This document shows positions 1-12,388 of a stretch of DNA of 64,000 nt, piece after piece (position 1 is the first letter of the stretch; each line of letters opens with the position of its first letter). The notes beneath the pieces are model-generated. The model did not search any database. It was not told where the DNA came from and saw nothing but the letters and a program-made list of their open reading frames with translations. The position numbers and the translations under genes were made by a program. Source of the DNA: Bettongia penicillata ogilbyi (Eukaryota > Chordata > Mammalia > Diprotodontia > Potoroidae); assembly GCA_023548195.1 (NCBI GenBank), contig JAJHZJ010000335.1, positions 3,589,020-3,653,019 of the forward strand, given 5' to 3'.

Positions 1-199
1 TGACTTAGAAAAGATTCTGAGGTTCTGCTCTTGGCTAACACTGACATGAGTCCTCAGTAAGCCATGTTACCCACTTTATTATTTTAAGGCTGAAGGGTTG
101 CAGATAGTTAAGTTTTCAATAGGATCTGCTTCATGTTCCATAAGCAAAGAGTAGAAAAGCTCACGAGGAAAAAAGATACGCTAACAGAGATAACAACTG

Positions 200-780
200 A
201 GAGTGTCGGTTAAAAGTAACTATACATTTTTAAAAATATTGCTGCTATAATTAAATGTGTATTAAATTAACTTCTAAGACCTCTAGGAGTTTTATAATTT
301 TCTTATCTCAAGTTAGAAAGAGGACTTTTAATTAAGTGTTTGCTCTAGGAGGATCAGGTCATATAATTTCATTTTATTAAAATGTCAGTGCTTCAAAAAC
401 TGGAGGAAAAATAAAACACATTAGTCAGACATGCCTGAGGGAAAAAGTAGACCTGCAGAATTCCCCCAGTCTAACATGAGATGATCATTCAAAAAGCATT
501 TGTTAAATACCTGCTATGTATCATGAAATATGCTAAGAAATAAGGATCAAAAGAAAGACAAAATTAGTATCTACTCTCTTCGATGCTCACAGTATAATGG
601 GGGAGAGCACATGCAAACAAGCAAGGAGAAACTACTCATCAAATGGATGAATTGGTAATGTCAGCTGAGAGAAGATGCTACAATCAGTGGGGATAGGGGA
701 TTCCTTCTTGTAGAAGAAAGAATTGTAGCTGAAATTGGTGGGAAACTAGGAAAATCAGGAGGCAGAGAGGGAGCTTGAAA
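200..780 (+). repeat. Duplicated block, copy 1, with an old interspersed repeat
   Basis: This block is visibly similar along its length to 20830-21450, including the words aaaatgtcagtgctt and agtcagacat and the stretch ending near aggcagagaggga. From about 480 onward it also matches a dispersed family seen at 20000-20300, 46690-46935 and 63905-64000. The hallmarks of that family are a 'catttgttaaatacctgctatg' type start and 'ggatacaaagaaag' type wording. I do not recognise the family by name; an ancient mammalian L2-like origin is possible. The part before 480 is outside that family, which suggests a segmental duplication. Confidence 0.55.
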
Positions 781-2230
781 ATCCCCCAAGCACATTGGGA
801 AGCACAGCACCCTTTCTGATGTGGGCATGCTATGTTGATCGGTCCTGTGACAGTGTCTCCCATGTTGCACAGTGCAATTCAAAGTTCCTGAGAGACACCT
901 TGGCACCATCCTTGTATCGCTTCTTCTAACCACCATCTGATTGCCTGTCCCATGTGAGTTCTCCATAAAATAGACTTTTTGGCAAGCATACATTTTGCAT
1001 TCGAGCAACAGCCAGACCATCAGAGTTGTGCTCTCTGAAGCATAGTTTGAATGCCTGGCAGTTTAGTTTGAGCAAGGACCTCAGTGTCTGATACCTTATC
1101 CTGCCAGGTGATTTTCAGAATCTGTCCCAGAAAGGCAGTTCAAATGGAAGCGATTCAGTTTCCTAGCATGGTGCTGGTAGAGTGTCCATGTTTAGTAGGC
1201 ATACAACAAGGAAGTCATCACAACAGCTGTGAAGACCTTCAGTTTGATAGTCAATCTAATACCTCTTCTCTCCTAAACTTTTCTTCAGAACCTCCCAAAC
1301 AGTGAGTTAGCTCTGGTAATATGTATGTCAGTCTCATTGTCAATGTGCACCTCTCTGGGAAGTACACTACCAAGGTAAGTGAATTTATCCACAGCATTCA
1401 AAACTACTTCATTTGTTGTAACTGATGGCTCCATGTATAGATGGTGGGGTGGTGGCTGATGGGGCATCTGTGTTTTCTTGGTGTTCATTTTTAGGCCAAA
1501 ATTAGCACAGGTAGCAGAGAATTGATTGATACTTTGTTGCATCTCCAGCTTTAGAGATTGCACTGAGTGCAAAATCATTTGCAAACAGGAAATCATGCAC
1601 CAACACATCCTTCATTTTGGTCTTGTCTTGTATCCTTTTCAAATTGAGGAACTTATCTTCAATACAGTAGTTGCCATTGATGTCTTTTTCATCCTCATTG
1701 AAAGCATTTGACAACAGGGCTGAAAATGTCATGCTAAAAAGCATGGGAGCAAGCACACAGTCCTGTTTCACTCCACTGATGACTGGGGAGGCTGGAGAGC
1801 ATTTTCCACAATGCAAAACCCAGACAAACATGAGATCATGAAATTGATGTACAATGCTGATGGATTTCTCGAAACAACCAAATTTTGACATAGTTTTCCA
1901 TAAACTCTCATGAATAACAGTATCAAAGGCCTTGGTCAGATCTACAAATGTTGTATAGAGACCTCTGTTCTGCTCCTGGCATTTCTCCTGGAGTTGTTGG
2001 GCAGCAACCATATCGACTGCTCCTCGGACTTTTCTGAAGCCACACTGTCTTTCAAGTATGTGACCATCTTCCAGGTGAAAAATCAGCCTACTAAGGAGGA
2101 CTCTACTAAGAATCTTGCTAACAATGACTAAGGGAGAGACCCCACTGTGATTTTTTCAGGACAATCTATTCCCTTTACCTTTATAAAGATGAAAAAGCTG
2201 TGTTGTACACCATATCTCTGAGAGCTACCC
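780..2230 (-). mobile_element. RTE (BovB-like) LINE relic, reverse transcriptase 3' part
   Basis: Read on the minus strand, 1502-2011 encodes a clear reverse-transcriptase block. It contains LYTTFVDLTKAFDTV, typical of RTE/BovB palm motif A, and VKQDCVLAPMLFSM, the 'G-V-K-Q-G-C-V-L-A-P' motif with G changed to D. An FANDFAL string stands where active copies have the YADD-type catalytic box, so the second catalytic Asp is altered. The frame then shifts into 1285-1608, which carries the downstream FTYLGS motif. Frameshifts, stops and the missing endonuclease half show a dead, 5'-truncated copy. Other fragments of the same family lie at 29400-29660, 36530-37085 and 43120-43620. Confidence 0.85.
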
Positions 2231-4229
2231 ACTCTTTCTCATTTTCATGAGTGAGCATGGGATAAGATCTGTCCTCAAGGAAAAGTTGAGACCATACAAC
2301 TGAGAGAGGAAAGTGCTAACAAAGGCCATTTGCCAAGCATTTGTCCTATGGCCACATTCCAGCAGAACCATGGGTTCAGCAGAGATGTCCTTCTACTCAG
2401 CAGTCAACTCATTTTGAGCAAAGGGATGAGGTCATTAAAAGACCTGTGTAGGCATCAGCTTCTACGGGAATTTTCCACATGTTGAATCATCAGATGAGTA
2501 TCATGCATTCTCACAGTCTCCATGTATGTGATGCATCCTTATAGGAGAGTATGATCTGTGTTCATGGGTGGTTCTCTTGCCAACGTTTTAAAAAATTCTA
2601 ATTCATTAAATGTTTACACCTTGCACTAATAATATCCTCTAAGCAACTACAGAAAAAGTGAATGTACTGACAGAGGTTTGAGCGTTTTTTTTTACTCCAT
2701 GAATACTTAAAGGGCAATTATTTTAATAGTGATAGAGGTAGAAGAATGAGTAGAAATAGCAATGACAGTAAATTATTTATGCAGTATTTTAAATTTTGGA
2801 AAACCCTTTACAAATTTGACATTGTATCAGAGTATTGACTTTAGGAAGCAACATCTGTTATTATTCCCTTTATTCAAATGAGCAACTTTGAGAGAAAGAT
2901 GTCAAGGGATGTACCCAGAGTCATATAGCTAATAAATGTCTATGGGAAAATTTGTAATCAGAAGCTTTTATCTCCAAGTCTAGAGATTTATACCCTGGAC
3001 CATCTCGCTACCTCTAAAGCCATTGTGGAGAGCCCACTAAAAAAGAGCCAGGGGGGTTGGAGGGGGCTACAATAATATTATATTTTGATTGTTGATCCTG
3101 TTAAAAGAGTTTATCAATCCTCTTATTTCTAATAATTACACTTATTTACTGAATAGAAAATTCAAAAGTCACCTCACTTACACAACTAGGAAGACTGTTT
3201 TGCTCCACTTGCTTCCAATTTTTTTAAAAAAATGTTTTTTTTTAACATTTTAATCGCTGATTCAGTTGGAATACACTGAGTTGGTGGGTGTTGCATATGA
3301 CACCTTTCTGTTTCCTGTGGGGGTTGGGAGGTAGAAAGTAAACTATTAGCACTGAGAATTTAGAGAACATTTTTGGCATGTTCTGTGTTTATAAGAACCA
3401 TTAGCAGAAGATAATACATACGTGACATATATATGTATATATGTATCATTTGTAGATACATATACAAATACACATATACACATGTGTATGTATGTATATT
3501 CTTTGAGATATTGTTCCTTAGGAATATGGCTCTATGACAGAGGGCAGACACTGGGTGAATTTTGGACATGAAAAACAAAAAATAAATAAAATTCATTAAA
3601 TACTTTCACAAAAAGCTGTACCGTGATATTTAATGAAGGGAGTAACATCAAGTAAGGGAGTTATAAGGAAGGAAAAGGTAAGGAAAGTGTGCAGATAAGG
3701 GGATTATAGGGAAAGGGAACACAGGACAATGTCTGCAGACAGAAAGGCATGTGCCTTCAGATAAAAAATAACGGAGGATAAAAAAGAGTGGAGACTGTCA
3801 AGTGGAAGTTGAATGTTATCAAAAAGACTTGAGCAGATGGGGTCAAGGATGTTTCATAAGGGCTATTTATTTAGAATTAAAAAAAAAAAAAGAAAGCGTG
3901 GGAAGATATCAGAATGGTAACAAAGGAGCCGAGGGAGGAATTGGGAAGTTTCCTTGAGTTATTGACTCATGTATTCAGGGAAGTTTCGATTTCCTTTATG
4001 GATCATCATAGATACATGCAGAAGAGCAATAAATGTAGAATTTAGGAATCAGTAAGAGAAAAATAAGTAAGGGAAACAAAGGTAAATGATGAAGTAAGGT
4101 TTGCTTAAATGAATAAGGTTGTTGACATGTTTAAAAAAAAACAAAGTTTAGCCATTGTATTGTTGAAGGGTAGAGAAACCAAAGAAAGATGGTAGAACTG
4201 AAGGTCAATTGAAGGCTAGGGGTCTTCTT
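2231..4229. other. Gene-free stretch with a MIR-like SINE
   Basis: No coding signal. About 2770-3010 looks like an old MIR/CORE-type SINE: a 'ggaaaacccttta' segment, then wording like 'catatagctaataaatgtct', then a tail near 'ctcgctacctct'. 3428-3500 is a TA/TATG-rich low-complexity patch. The rest is unassigned. Confidence 0.5.
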
Positions 4230-4490
4230 GTTTTTATTTTGTTGATTAGTCATATCTAATTGTCTGTGAAGAAACTTGGTGTTAACTTGGCAAAGAAACT
4301 GGAGTGGTTTGTCATTTTCTTCTAGCGCTCATTTTATACAAGAAGAAACTTCAGTAAACACAGCTGGCAGAGGAACCAAGGATGACACAGCAAGTTAGTA
4401 CTGTCTGAGGGCACATCTGAACACAGGTCTTTCTAATAACAGAGTCAACACCCTCTCCTTTGTGCTACCCTGTTGCTTATATGTTTTCAG
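4230..4490 (+). mobile_element. MAR1-type SINE
   Basis: The head carries 'ttggcaaagaaactggagtg', the segment shared by RTE-derived SINEs of marsupials and by BovB. The body continues with a CORE/tRNA-like SINE: 'gatgacacagcaagttagta', 'ctgaacacaggtctt', and a tail near 'tgctaccctgttgc'. Moderately diverged and transcriptionally inert as far as can be seen. Confidence 0.7.
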
Positions 4491-4650
4491 GCCTACAGAA
4501 AGAGGGAATGATAATAGATATTCACCTAATAAGAGAAGATCCACTATCTGAGAAACTTTATTGCTCCTCATATGGGGGTTCAGAAGGTAATGATATTTCA
4601 GTGTGAAACTCTAAGAATGGAAAAAAAAAACATAATGCCATGTGTCTTTC

Positions 4651-4656
4651 TATAAG
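4651..4656 (+). other. Degraded 3' splice site of V1R pseudogene 1
   Basis: The string ctataagtcac aligns with ccataggtcac before the intact V1R. The acceptor G is changed to A at 4655, leaving an AG one base downstream. It lies 47 bp before the ATG at 4703. Confidence 0.5.
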
Positions 4657-4702
4657 TCACTTAGAATTGGACAACAAATCATCTTCATAAGACAGCTAAA
4701 GA

Positions 4703-5591
4703 ATGCTGACTTTGGATGAAATTGTGGGTATAGTATACCTGCTACCAAGTATAGCTGAATGCCTAGGGAACTGTATCCTCTTCTTACACAGTTTTAATTT
4801 CCTCATGATTCAGAGAACAAGACCTGAAAACCTAATGATCATCCATTTTGTGTTTTCCAATGATTTAGTGTTTCTCTTTCAGGGAATGCCTACTACAACA
4901 AGGATTTGGAGAGTGAAATGTCTCCTGGATGAGACTAGGATTAAAATTATAACAGATTTACAGGCACTAACCTGGAGCCTCCCTTTGTGAAGCACCTGCT
5001 TTTTGACTGTCTTCCAGGCCAACAATGTTAGTCCCAACAACACCATATGGCCATAGCTCAAAATGAGAGCACCAAAGTGCATCATTCCATCATTCTTCTT
5101 TGATGGATCTTCAATCTACTATTCAGTTTCATTGTATGTCAATACCATGACTGTCCAAAGAACAGAGCAGAGAGCAAATGCGGTTGCAAAAATAGATATG
5201 AATCTCTGGATTTGAATAATAAGAATCGTATTAAACATAAGCATAATGTGTCTTTATGATGCTTTGCTTGTAAGTTTCCTGATATGCTCTAGTGCCTAGA
5301 TGATCTCAATCCTATGAAGACACAAGAAGCTTGTAAATCATATTCATACCAACAACCTCTCAACAAAAATATCCCTTGAAACCAGAGTCACCCAAGATAT
5401 CTTGCATCGAGTGAGCATCTTTATTTTTTTTATTCAGTCCCATTTTTATTCTGTGTATGTTCTACTTTAAATTTATAAACACTTGGATTTTGTATTCCTC
5501 AACATTTCTGTTTTTGTGGTATCCAGCAATCAGTTCCTTTATTCTGATCAGTATTGATAACCAGATTCGCAGTACTTGTACTCATTGATAG
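4703..5591 (+). pseudogene. Vomeronasal receptor type 1 (V1R) pseudogene 1, full length
   Basis: It aligns collinearly with the intact V1R at 24380-25279 from ATG to stop and was once a 7-TM pheromone receptor coding exon. The first 95 codons read cleanly and hold TM1 (CLGNCILFLHSFNFL), TM2 and the extracellular-loop-1 segment with its conserved Cys (VKCLLDETRIKI). A TGA at 4988-4990 replaces the Cys codon at residue 97 of the intact gene. A TAG at 5054-5056 replaces Gln119. One base is missing in TM4 ('attccatcattcttc' against 'attctatacattctt'). Later landmarks survive at DNA level: 'aaagaacagagcagagag' for the glycosylation region, 'gaaaccagagtcaccca' for SPE-TRAT, and 'tggtatccagcaatcag' for the TM7 YPA-S motif. 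Non-functional; its flanks resemble those of the intact gene. Confidence 0.93.
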
Positions 5592-8180
5592 ATGGAAAAG
5601 TTAAAGAGTATCCCCTACCTTGTACTACAGATCCACACAGAAAATCTGTAGAGGCATAGAAATTCAAAATGTTTCAGCTCAATGCAACGTGAAAGAAAAT
5701 TGAAACAAGTCAGTCAACAGATTCCTGAAAATGAGAGGCAAGATTAATAAATCATGAAGAAATATTTGCTTCCTCAACTCTAGCCTCTTTCTTGTATTTG
5801 GCAGTTCCATGAAAAGCTCCAAACTATCTGAATGAACCTCAATATTTATGACTTTTCTAGGCTGGGATTGTGGGAACTTTCTTAAGCTTGTTTGGTGCTA
5901 ATTCCTTACTTCTTTTGACTTCTCTAATTTAAGTCTTATTCCCAAAATGTCATGTCAGGGAACCCCTATGTTGGTTTCTGCTGACCCTCTCCAATCAGAT
6001 ATACTTCCTCTTGTAATCCTAGAAATTTCAACTTCTGAATGAATTTGATGACCAGAAACTCACTATTGATCAGATAGGATAATTGTTTTCATATTTCAGG
6101 TATAAATCTTATTTTTCATTAACAAATAGGTAGATTGTGAAATATTCATCTGAATGGTTTTAATGGATTTTTCATAAAGTGAACTAATGAAAAGAACTAA
6201 TAAGGTAAAGCCCCATGGCAAACTAAGAATTAAACCAGGAAAGAGGTGAGCCAAAAAATGTTGCAGGTAAATGGGCTCAGTTTAAAAATACATTAAGGAT
6301 ATATTTGTTAAGTGTCTTGGAAATCTAATTCAAGGTGCTTTAAACAAAAAAGAATGGCCAGTAGAAAAGACAGGATATGTATATCCTCAAAGGTATACAG
6401 CAGAGAGAGAAACTTCAGAGAATAATCAACAGTGAAACATCTAGGATTCTATAAGGGGCAAATTCTTGAAGGACAAAGAGAATTCCCAAAGATGATTTTC
6501 CTAGTGAAGGAATGCATGATGAGGAAGTTCTCAGAAACTGAAAAGCTGTATAGTTATTGGGAAATGGGAGAAATCTATAATGAGTCCCTTTCTTAAATAA
6601 AAAGTTCTGGACCCCATAACTCTGCCCAAAATCAGATGAGGCAATCAGAGGAACAAAGGGTTCAGACAGCATATGATTACTGGTATATTCAGTTTTTCTG
6701 GAAAATGAGATTTCCAAATAATAAATTTTTGCAATGGAGGAAGGCATGATGAAGAGGTCAGAAACAGAAATAGATGAGATTAGGGGAAATAGTTTGCAAG
6801 CCTCACATGGTGGCGAGATCACAGTGGAGTGATTCAATTAACCAGATATGTTTGAAACTCTCCCAAAAGCAGAACAAATAATAACTTCATGATTGCCCTT
6901 AGCAGTTCTGGTTTCCAAATGATGAAGATAAAAATCAATGGTAGGTGGTTTTCTACATTGGATTCTTCATGTAACTGCAGGAATTGTTATTTATCATGCA
7001 TATAATGGAAATGTGTAGATTGACTGATATTTTCCCCTACACAACAATGGAAGCTAAGAAATCCAGATAGTCTGACATATATCCAAGTATTTTGGAGAAC
7101 ATATTACAAAGAAAATATAAATGGTGAAGATGGAGTAATTCTAAGTAGAATGGGAAATTCTCACAAAAAAAAACCATACTGTTAAGTTGCAAGGAGAGTG
7201 ATTTTCAGTTATAAGGGGAATAATGAAATTGATATAACTATAACTATGTATATCCACATAGAAGTCTACACAAAAAAATTTGTTTAAAAATATGTATCTT
7301 CTGATGATGGAAACAAGGTAAAGTAACAGCATGAATATTCAAGTGTTACTATCTCCTGTAAAAATGAACAGAGGAAGATCAAGTCTCCCCCAAAAAAAAG
7401 ACTAGTAAGTGACAATAAAGATAACAACGAAAAAGATCTTTTAAATTATGTGGTGGAAAATGGCGTATGAGGAAAATAAAATAGATGCATATGAATATTT
7501 ATAATATGAGTTTAATTATAGACATCTAAGTAAATGCATGGGTATGTAAGTGTAGGTATGTACCTATGTGTGAATACAATGTGTAGTATTTGCTATGTAG
7601 CCTATCTTAAATGGAAATTTATTGCTGCATATTTTGAATCTTCTCTTCCATTCTGCTGTGCACAGGGCAATGTTGTTTTCTTTTCCTATTTTTATTTAAA
7701 ATTTAGTATGTAGGTTTATGTTTCTTTTTCTTTTCTTGTTGTGTATTTATTTTAGTATTTAAGTTGAATATAAACTAACAAAAATTTTATTTTGGAATAT
7801 AAAAGAACTGATATGTGAGAACATCTAGTTGCTCTAGCTTTATTTTCCTCATTTTGTCCTCCCAAAGGAAATGTCTTTTTCATTAAAAATAAAAAAAACA
7901 AATGTCACATAGACAAAGATGATACTTAATATAAGGAATACATTCCAATAAAAGAGTACATAGTTAGTTATGCTGAATACATATGACCTGGACAAAATCA
8001 ATTACATTTTAAGGCACAGAAAAATGTGTTTAAACTGACGAGTCTGAAATTTGAGCTACTGGGAATGACATTTAAAAGTACAACTGATGTGCGAGGCATA
8101 TATTAACATTGGGGAAGAAAAATTGCTAACACAAATTTAATAAAAGGAAAAATGGATTCCCCATACACACTAGTGAGATT
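5592..8180. other. Gene-free stretch; 5' part paralogous to the flank of the intact V1R
   Basis: About 5690-6540 aligns with 25370-26045 and then 29105-29320. Shared words include 'catgaagaaat', 'gttccatgaaaagct' and 'aggtgctttaaa'. The paralogue at 26 kb is split by inserted HAL1 and L1 DNA that is absent here, so this is the empty-site allele of those insertions. 6550-8180 holds nothing I can assign; open frames there are short and unrelated to known families. Confidence 0.6.
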
Positions 8181-8184
8181 GATT

Positions 8185-8930
8185 TAAATTCTTAGGGAAA
8201 TTAAATTGGCAGAAATTTGCATACCCTTGACCCAGCCATACCACTTCTAGGACTGCATCCCAAAGATATCATAAAAATGGGAAAGGAGCCAACATGTGCA
8301 AAAATATTTATAACAGTACTCATTGTTGTGGCCAAAAGCTGGAAATCAAGGGGATCCCCATCAATTGGAGAAGAGTTGAATAAATTGTAGCATATGAATG
8401 TAATGGAATACTATTGTGTTATAAGAAATGATGAACAGGAAGACTTCAGAGAGGCCGGGAAAGACTTATATGAACTTATGCTGAATGAGAAGAGCAGAAC
8501 TGGGGAAACTTTGTACACAGCAAGAACCACAGTGTGCAAGGATTTTTTCTGGTAGACTTAGAACTTCGTTGCAATACAAAGACATAAAAAAATTCCCAAT
8601 GGTCTTTTAAGGCAAAATGCCTTCCACATACAAAGAACTATGGAATTCAATCACAGAATGTAGCACGTCATTTTCTTTGTATTACATTTTGGTTTCTTAT
8701 ATGATTTTCCCATTCATTTTAATTCTTCTATGCAATATGACTATGGTGAAAATGGATTTAATAGAAATGTATGAGCAGAACCTATGCAAAATTGTGTGCT
8801 GTCTTGGGGAGGGAAAAGGGAGGGAGGGAGGAGAATGAAGGAGGGGAAAAAATAAGCTATATGGCAGTGATTGTAGAACACTGAAAATAAATAATATAAA
8901 AAAGTGAGGAAAAAAGAACAAATTGATAAT
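8185..8930 (+). mobile_element. L1 3' end (ORF2 tail and 3' UTR)
   Basis: Contains the L1 ORF2 C-terminal coding DNA typical of marsupials: 'ttgacccagccatacca', 'catcaattggagaagag', 'gtaatggaatactattg', then 'cacagtgtgcaaggat' and a purine-rich 3' UTR ending in 'gaacactgaaaataaa'. The reading frame is broken. A younger-looking relative sits at 27403-28398. Confidence 0.88.
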
Positions 8931-8954
8931 AAGTTTATTTTTAGAAGATTGTTG

Positions 8955-9700
8955 TTTTTACATTTGTCCTTCATTCTGAAAGAAGACTAGGACATCAAGA
9001 TGATGACAGAACTGGCAGTTGACTTTCATTTGAGTGAGGGCTGTGCAAGGTCACAAACCTCACTTTCTTCTCCTGAGCAATGTGTGTCTAGTGGCCTGAT
9101 ATTCTTCAGGATTACAGGAGATGGTCCAGAATGCAATGTGAGACCCTGACCCTTTCAGGTTGAGGTCTTATCACATTCCCACTTTGAGGTAGATACACCC
9201 ATTCAATGAATAGGCTTCTTTAAGTAGTTACTCAAGGGATGACCCCTTTAATAAAAACAAAATCAAACTGGAAGGTTATTCCTGGGCGAAAGAGAAACAA
9301 TTACTATTTAGTAATTACAGTCACTCTCTGCTAGCTGGGTGGGGACCTGTTACCCAGTCTATGAACTCCACAGTCAGTTGAGTTTAAGGCTTGAGCTTTG
9401 AGCAAGAAATGTAGCCAGTAAACCCAGAGGAAAAAAGGCAGATTTGGGCCATGGACTGTACCTTTCCCTGGATAGAACACCAGATGAGAGAAGGAGGAGG
9501 AGGAAAAGAAGGAGAAGGAGAAAGAGGAGAAGAGGGAGGAGGAAGAGGAGGAGAGGAGCTGTTACTTACTGACAGGTTGTGTTTGTTCTTCATTCTCCAA
9601 AAGGACCATGGCATCAGGATGATGACATGACTTACACTTGACTTTGATTTGAGTGAGGGAGGGCTGTGAAAGGTCAACAGCCTAATATTTACAAGCAAAT
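8955..9700 (+). repeat. Composite repeat 'A', copy 1 (A - spacer - GGA tract - A')
   Basis: The unit opens with wording like 'catcaagatgatgac' and 'gagtgagggctgtgcaagg', runs through 'cccctttaataaaa', then a spacer. The opening motif recurs at 9590-9690 ('aggatgatgacatgactt'). The same order of parts occurs at 50693-51545, and a single reversed A is at 45070-45260. I cannot name the family; a tRNA-like SINE dimer or part of an LTR element are the options. Confidence 0.6.
9486..9558 (+). repeat. Purine microsatellite (GGA/GAA)n
   Basis: Continuous G/A tract of imperfect aggagg and aagaagg units inside composite repeat A copy 1. It makes proline/serine-rich minus-strand open frames that are artefacts. 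Confidence 0.9.
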
Positions 9701-10029
9701 ATGATGAATACACAAGAACAGCATGGAGATGTGGAGATTTTGTCATACTAGACCAAGCTCATTTCCTATTGGCATAGCATTGCTAAACCAGTGGTTGAAA
9801 AGAACATTGAGGATTTAGTTGATTAGATTTAGGGAAGTGTGTCACATATTGGACCATAGAGTAGAAGATGCGGAGAAGTGGACCAAGCAATAATACAAAT
9901 AAACAATTGTATAATTACTCAGATAACTGTATTCAAAGAGAAATTGTAAATAGTTCTATCTCAAAGTAGCAATTCACCATTGGAGAAACTATGCGTGTGT
10001 GTATATTTGTTAACTATTTTTCTATTCAA

Positions 10030-10452
10030 TCTGTGAAATTTAATGTACTATTGGTAAAGTTGTGAATATTCTAAACGACAATATGGAACTATGTGTAAAG
10101 AGCTATAAAAATGTGTATATCTTTTGATCCAGCAAGGCTAATGCTAGGTCTATATCACAAAGAGATCAAATAAAAGGGAAAAGGACCTATTTATACAAAA
10201 ATATTTACAGCTGTTCCTTTGTGGTTACAAGGAATGGGAAATAAAGGGAATGCCCATCAACTGGAGAATATTTCAAAAAAGTAGTGGTATATAAGTGTGA
10301 GGGAACACTATTGTACCATATGAAGTGATGAGCAGGATGTTTTCACAAAATTCTGGGATGACTTATGTGAACTGAGGCAAACTGAAATGATCACAAGCAG
10401 GAGAACATTATATACTATAATAGGTACATTTTAAGGATGATCAATTGAAAGA
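10030..10452 (+). mobile_element. L1 3' end fragment
   Basis: Diverged L1 ORF2 C-terminal DNA: 'gagctataaaaatgtgt', 'cttttgatccagcaa', 'aatgcccatcaactggag', 'gaagtgatgagcagga', 'caagcaggagaacat'. It stops matching after about 10452, roughly 100 bp before the HAL1 insertion point. Confidence 0.8.
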
Positions 10453-10552
10453 CATTAGACACAAACACTTCTTTGAGATTCAGTAGAAGGTACTTCATTA
10501 TAACTATTTGGATGAAAATACAGATGTACAATAAGGAACTTAATAATTTTTT

Positions 10553-10567
10553 AAAAAGTAACTTTAA
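10553..10567 (+). repeat. TSD, left copy, of HAL1 element 1
   Basis: AAAAAGTAACTTTAA, repeated exactly at 13402-13416. It fixes the 5' boundary of the insertion. Confidence 0.93.
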
Positions 10568-10600
10568 GGGGCGGAGCCAAGATGGCGGAGTAGAAGGACG
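10568..10600 (+). promoter_or_regulatory. YY1-like site at the HAL1 5' end
   Basis: CCAAGATGGCGGAG sits within the first 25 bp of the element, where human L1 carries its YY1 site (core AAGATGG). The same motif starts the copy at 52657 and, as 'tcaagatggcagag', the minus-strand copy ending at 17387. YY1 binding there is known to help set the L1 start site; use by this element is inferred. Confidence 0.7.
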
Positions 10601-11302
10601 CACGTTTACGAGCTCCGAAACCAAAGCCCATAGAATTAATGTAAAAAGAGACCCCCATAACTTCTGGGTCAATACAAGGTGTGCAGAAACGGAGTGGAAG
10701 AGATTTCCGTGCCAGAGAGCCCTGAAGAGCCGTCCCCGGGTCCGTCACGTCCCGGAAAGTGGACTCCACCCCAACGCTGCCCTGGCCGCAGCCCCAGAGA
10801 AGCTGACCCGAGCAGGCTTCAGGGACGGAAGTTCCGGCAGCTGGGAAAGTCCCTCTGCCCACAGAAGCTACAGGTCAGTGAAAAAGAAGGCTGGGCTAGA
10901 GGAGGGGAGCAGAGCATCTCTGTGACTCGGGCCCCTTGGGAGGAAGCGGCAGCAGGAAGCGGCGGAGGCAGAGGGGTGGGCGGCAGCTGAGGCGGCAGCG
11001 GCCCAGGACTCAGGAATCCCACAGCAGCAGGCAGGATCTTCATTACGGAAGTTATCTGCATGAATGGCCTGAGGGGGCTGAGCCTGGGAGAAGGCCCTGC
11101 CCCCACCCCACTCTATTACTGAAGGCCTCTGCATAAAGCCCCTGAGGGAACTGAGCCTGGGAGGCGGCCCTGCCTCCACCCCAGCGCCAGAACTAAAGCT
11201 TGCCGCGGAAAGCACATTTGAATCTCAGAGGCCAAGCACTAGCTGGGCAGATCCAGGTGGGGGTGGAAAGGAATCTCAGAAGTCAAGTAACTGGCTGGGA
11301 AA

Positions 11303-12388
11303 ATGCCTAGAAAAGGGAAGAAAAATAAGACTATAGAGAGGTTTTTTCCAACAAATGCAAATGATCCCAACCTTCGGATCGGATGACGAGGACGTATTCT
11401 TGCCATCAGGGAAAGACATGGAGGGCGGGGCCTCAGTACCCCAGACACCCCAGGGGGGTGGCGGGTGGGCTCAGGCCTTGGAAGAGCTCAAAAAGGATTT
11501 GAAAAGCAAGTTAGACAGGTGGAGGAAAAACTGGGAAGAGAAATGAGAGAGATGCAAGAAAAGTATGAAAAACGGGTCAATACCTTGGTAAATGAGACCC
11601 AAAAAAATGCTGAGGAAATTAAAACCTTGAAAAATAGGCTCACTCAATTGGCAAAAGAGGTTCAAAAAGCCAATGAGGAGAAGAATGCTTTCAAAAGCAG
11701 AATGAGCCAAATGGAAAAAGAGGCTCAAAAGCTCACTGAATTTAATAGTTCTCTCAAAATGGAGTCTAATGACTTTATGAGAAACCAAGAAATCACCAAA
11801 CAAAACCAAAAGAACGAAAAAATGGAAGAGAATGTGAAATATCTCATGGGAAAAACAACTGACCTGGAAAATAGATCCAGGAGAGACAATTTAAAAATTA
11901 TGGGACTACCTGAAAGTCATGATCAAAAAAAGAGCCTAGACATCATCTTCCATGAAATTATCAAGGAAAACTGCCCTGACATTCTAGAACCAGAGGGCAA
12001 AATAAGTATTGAAAGAATCCATCGATCACCACCTGAAAGAGATCCAAAAAGAGAAACTCCTAGGAACATTGTGGCCAAATTCCAGAACTCCCAGCCCAAG
12101 GAAAAAATCTTGCAAGCAGCTAGAAAGAAACAATTCCAGTACTGTGGAAATACAATCAGGATAACTCAAGATCTAGCAGCTTCTACATTAAGGGATCAAA
12201 GGGCATGGAATAGGATATTCCAGAAGGCAAAGGAACTAGGACTCAAACCAAGAATCACCTACCCAGCTAAACTGAGTATAATACTTCAAGGGAAAATATG
12301 GTCTTTCAATGAAACAGAGGATTTTCAATCATTCTTGATGAAAAGACCAGAGCTGAAAAGAAAATTTGACTTTCAAACACAAGAATGA
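11303..12388 (+). pseudogene. HAL1 ORF1 (L1 ORF1p-like), nearly open
   Basis: L1 ORF1p is an RNA-binding, trimeric nucleic-acid chaperone. The expected start (MPRKGKKNKT) is at 11303. The frame changes twice before 11510: the acidic GSDDED-type segment is in another frame, and one T is missing in 'aaaaaggatttgaaa'. From the in-frame ATG at 11465 the remaining 307 codons are open to TGA at 12386-12388. Visible domains of that ORF: a heptad-rich coiled coil (about residues 20-125, with EEIKTLKNRLTQLAKEVQKA), an RRM starting near NLKIMGLPESHD (about 145), and a C-terminal domain with ARKKQFQYCGNTIRITQDLA and RITYPAKLS, matching the human ORF1p 'PRISYPAKLS' region. Intact copies would be about 360 codons. 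Of the three full-length copies this is the only one without the TGA seen at 54237 and 15817. Confidence 0.85.

Noticed and set aside
10473..11215. Several overlapping 85-150 codon frames on both strands
   Set aside because: They lie in the GC-rich HAL1 5' UTR. Long frames arise from low stop frequency, differ between copies, and match no family.
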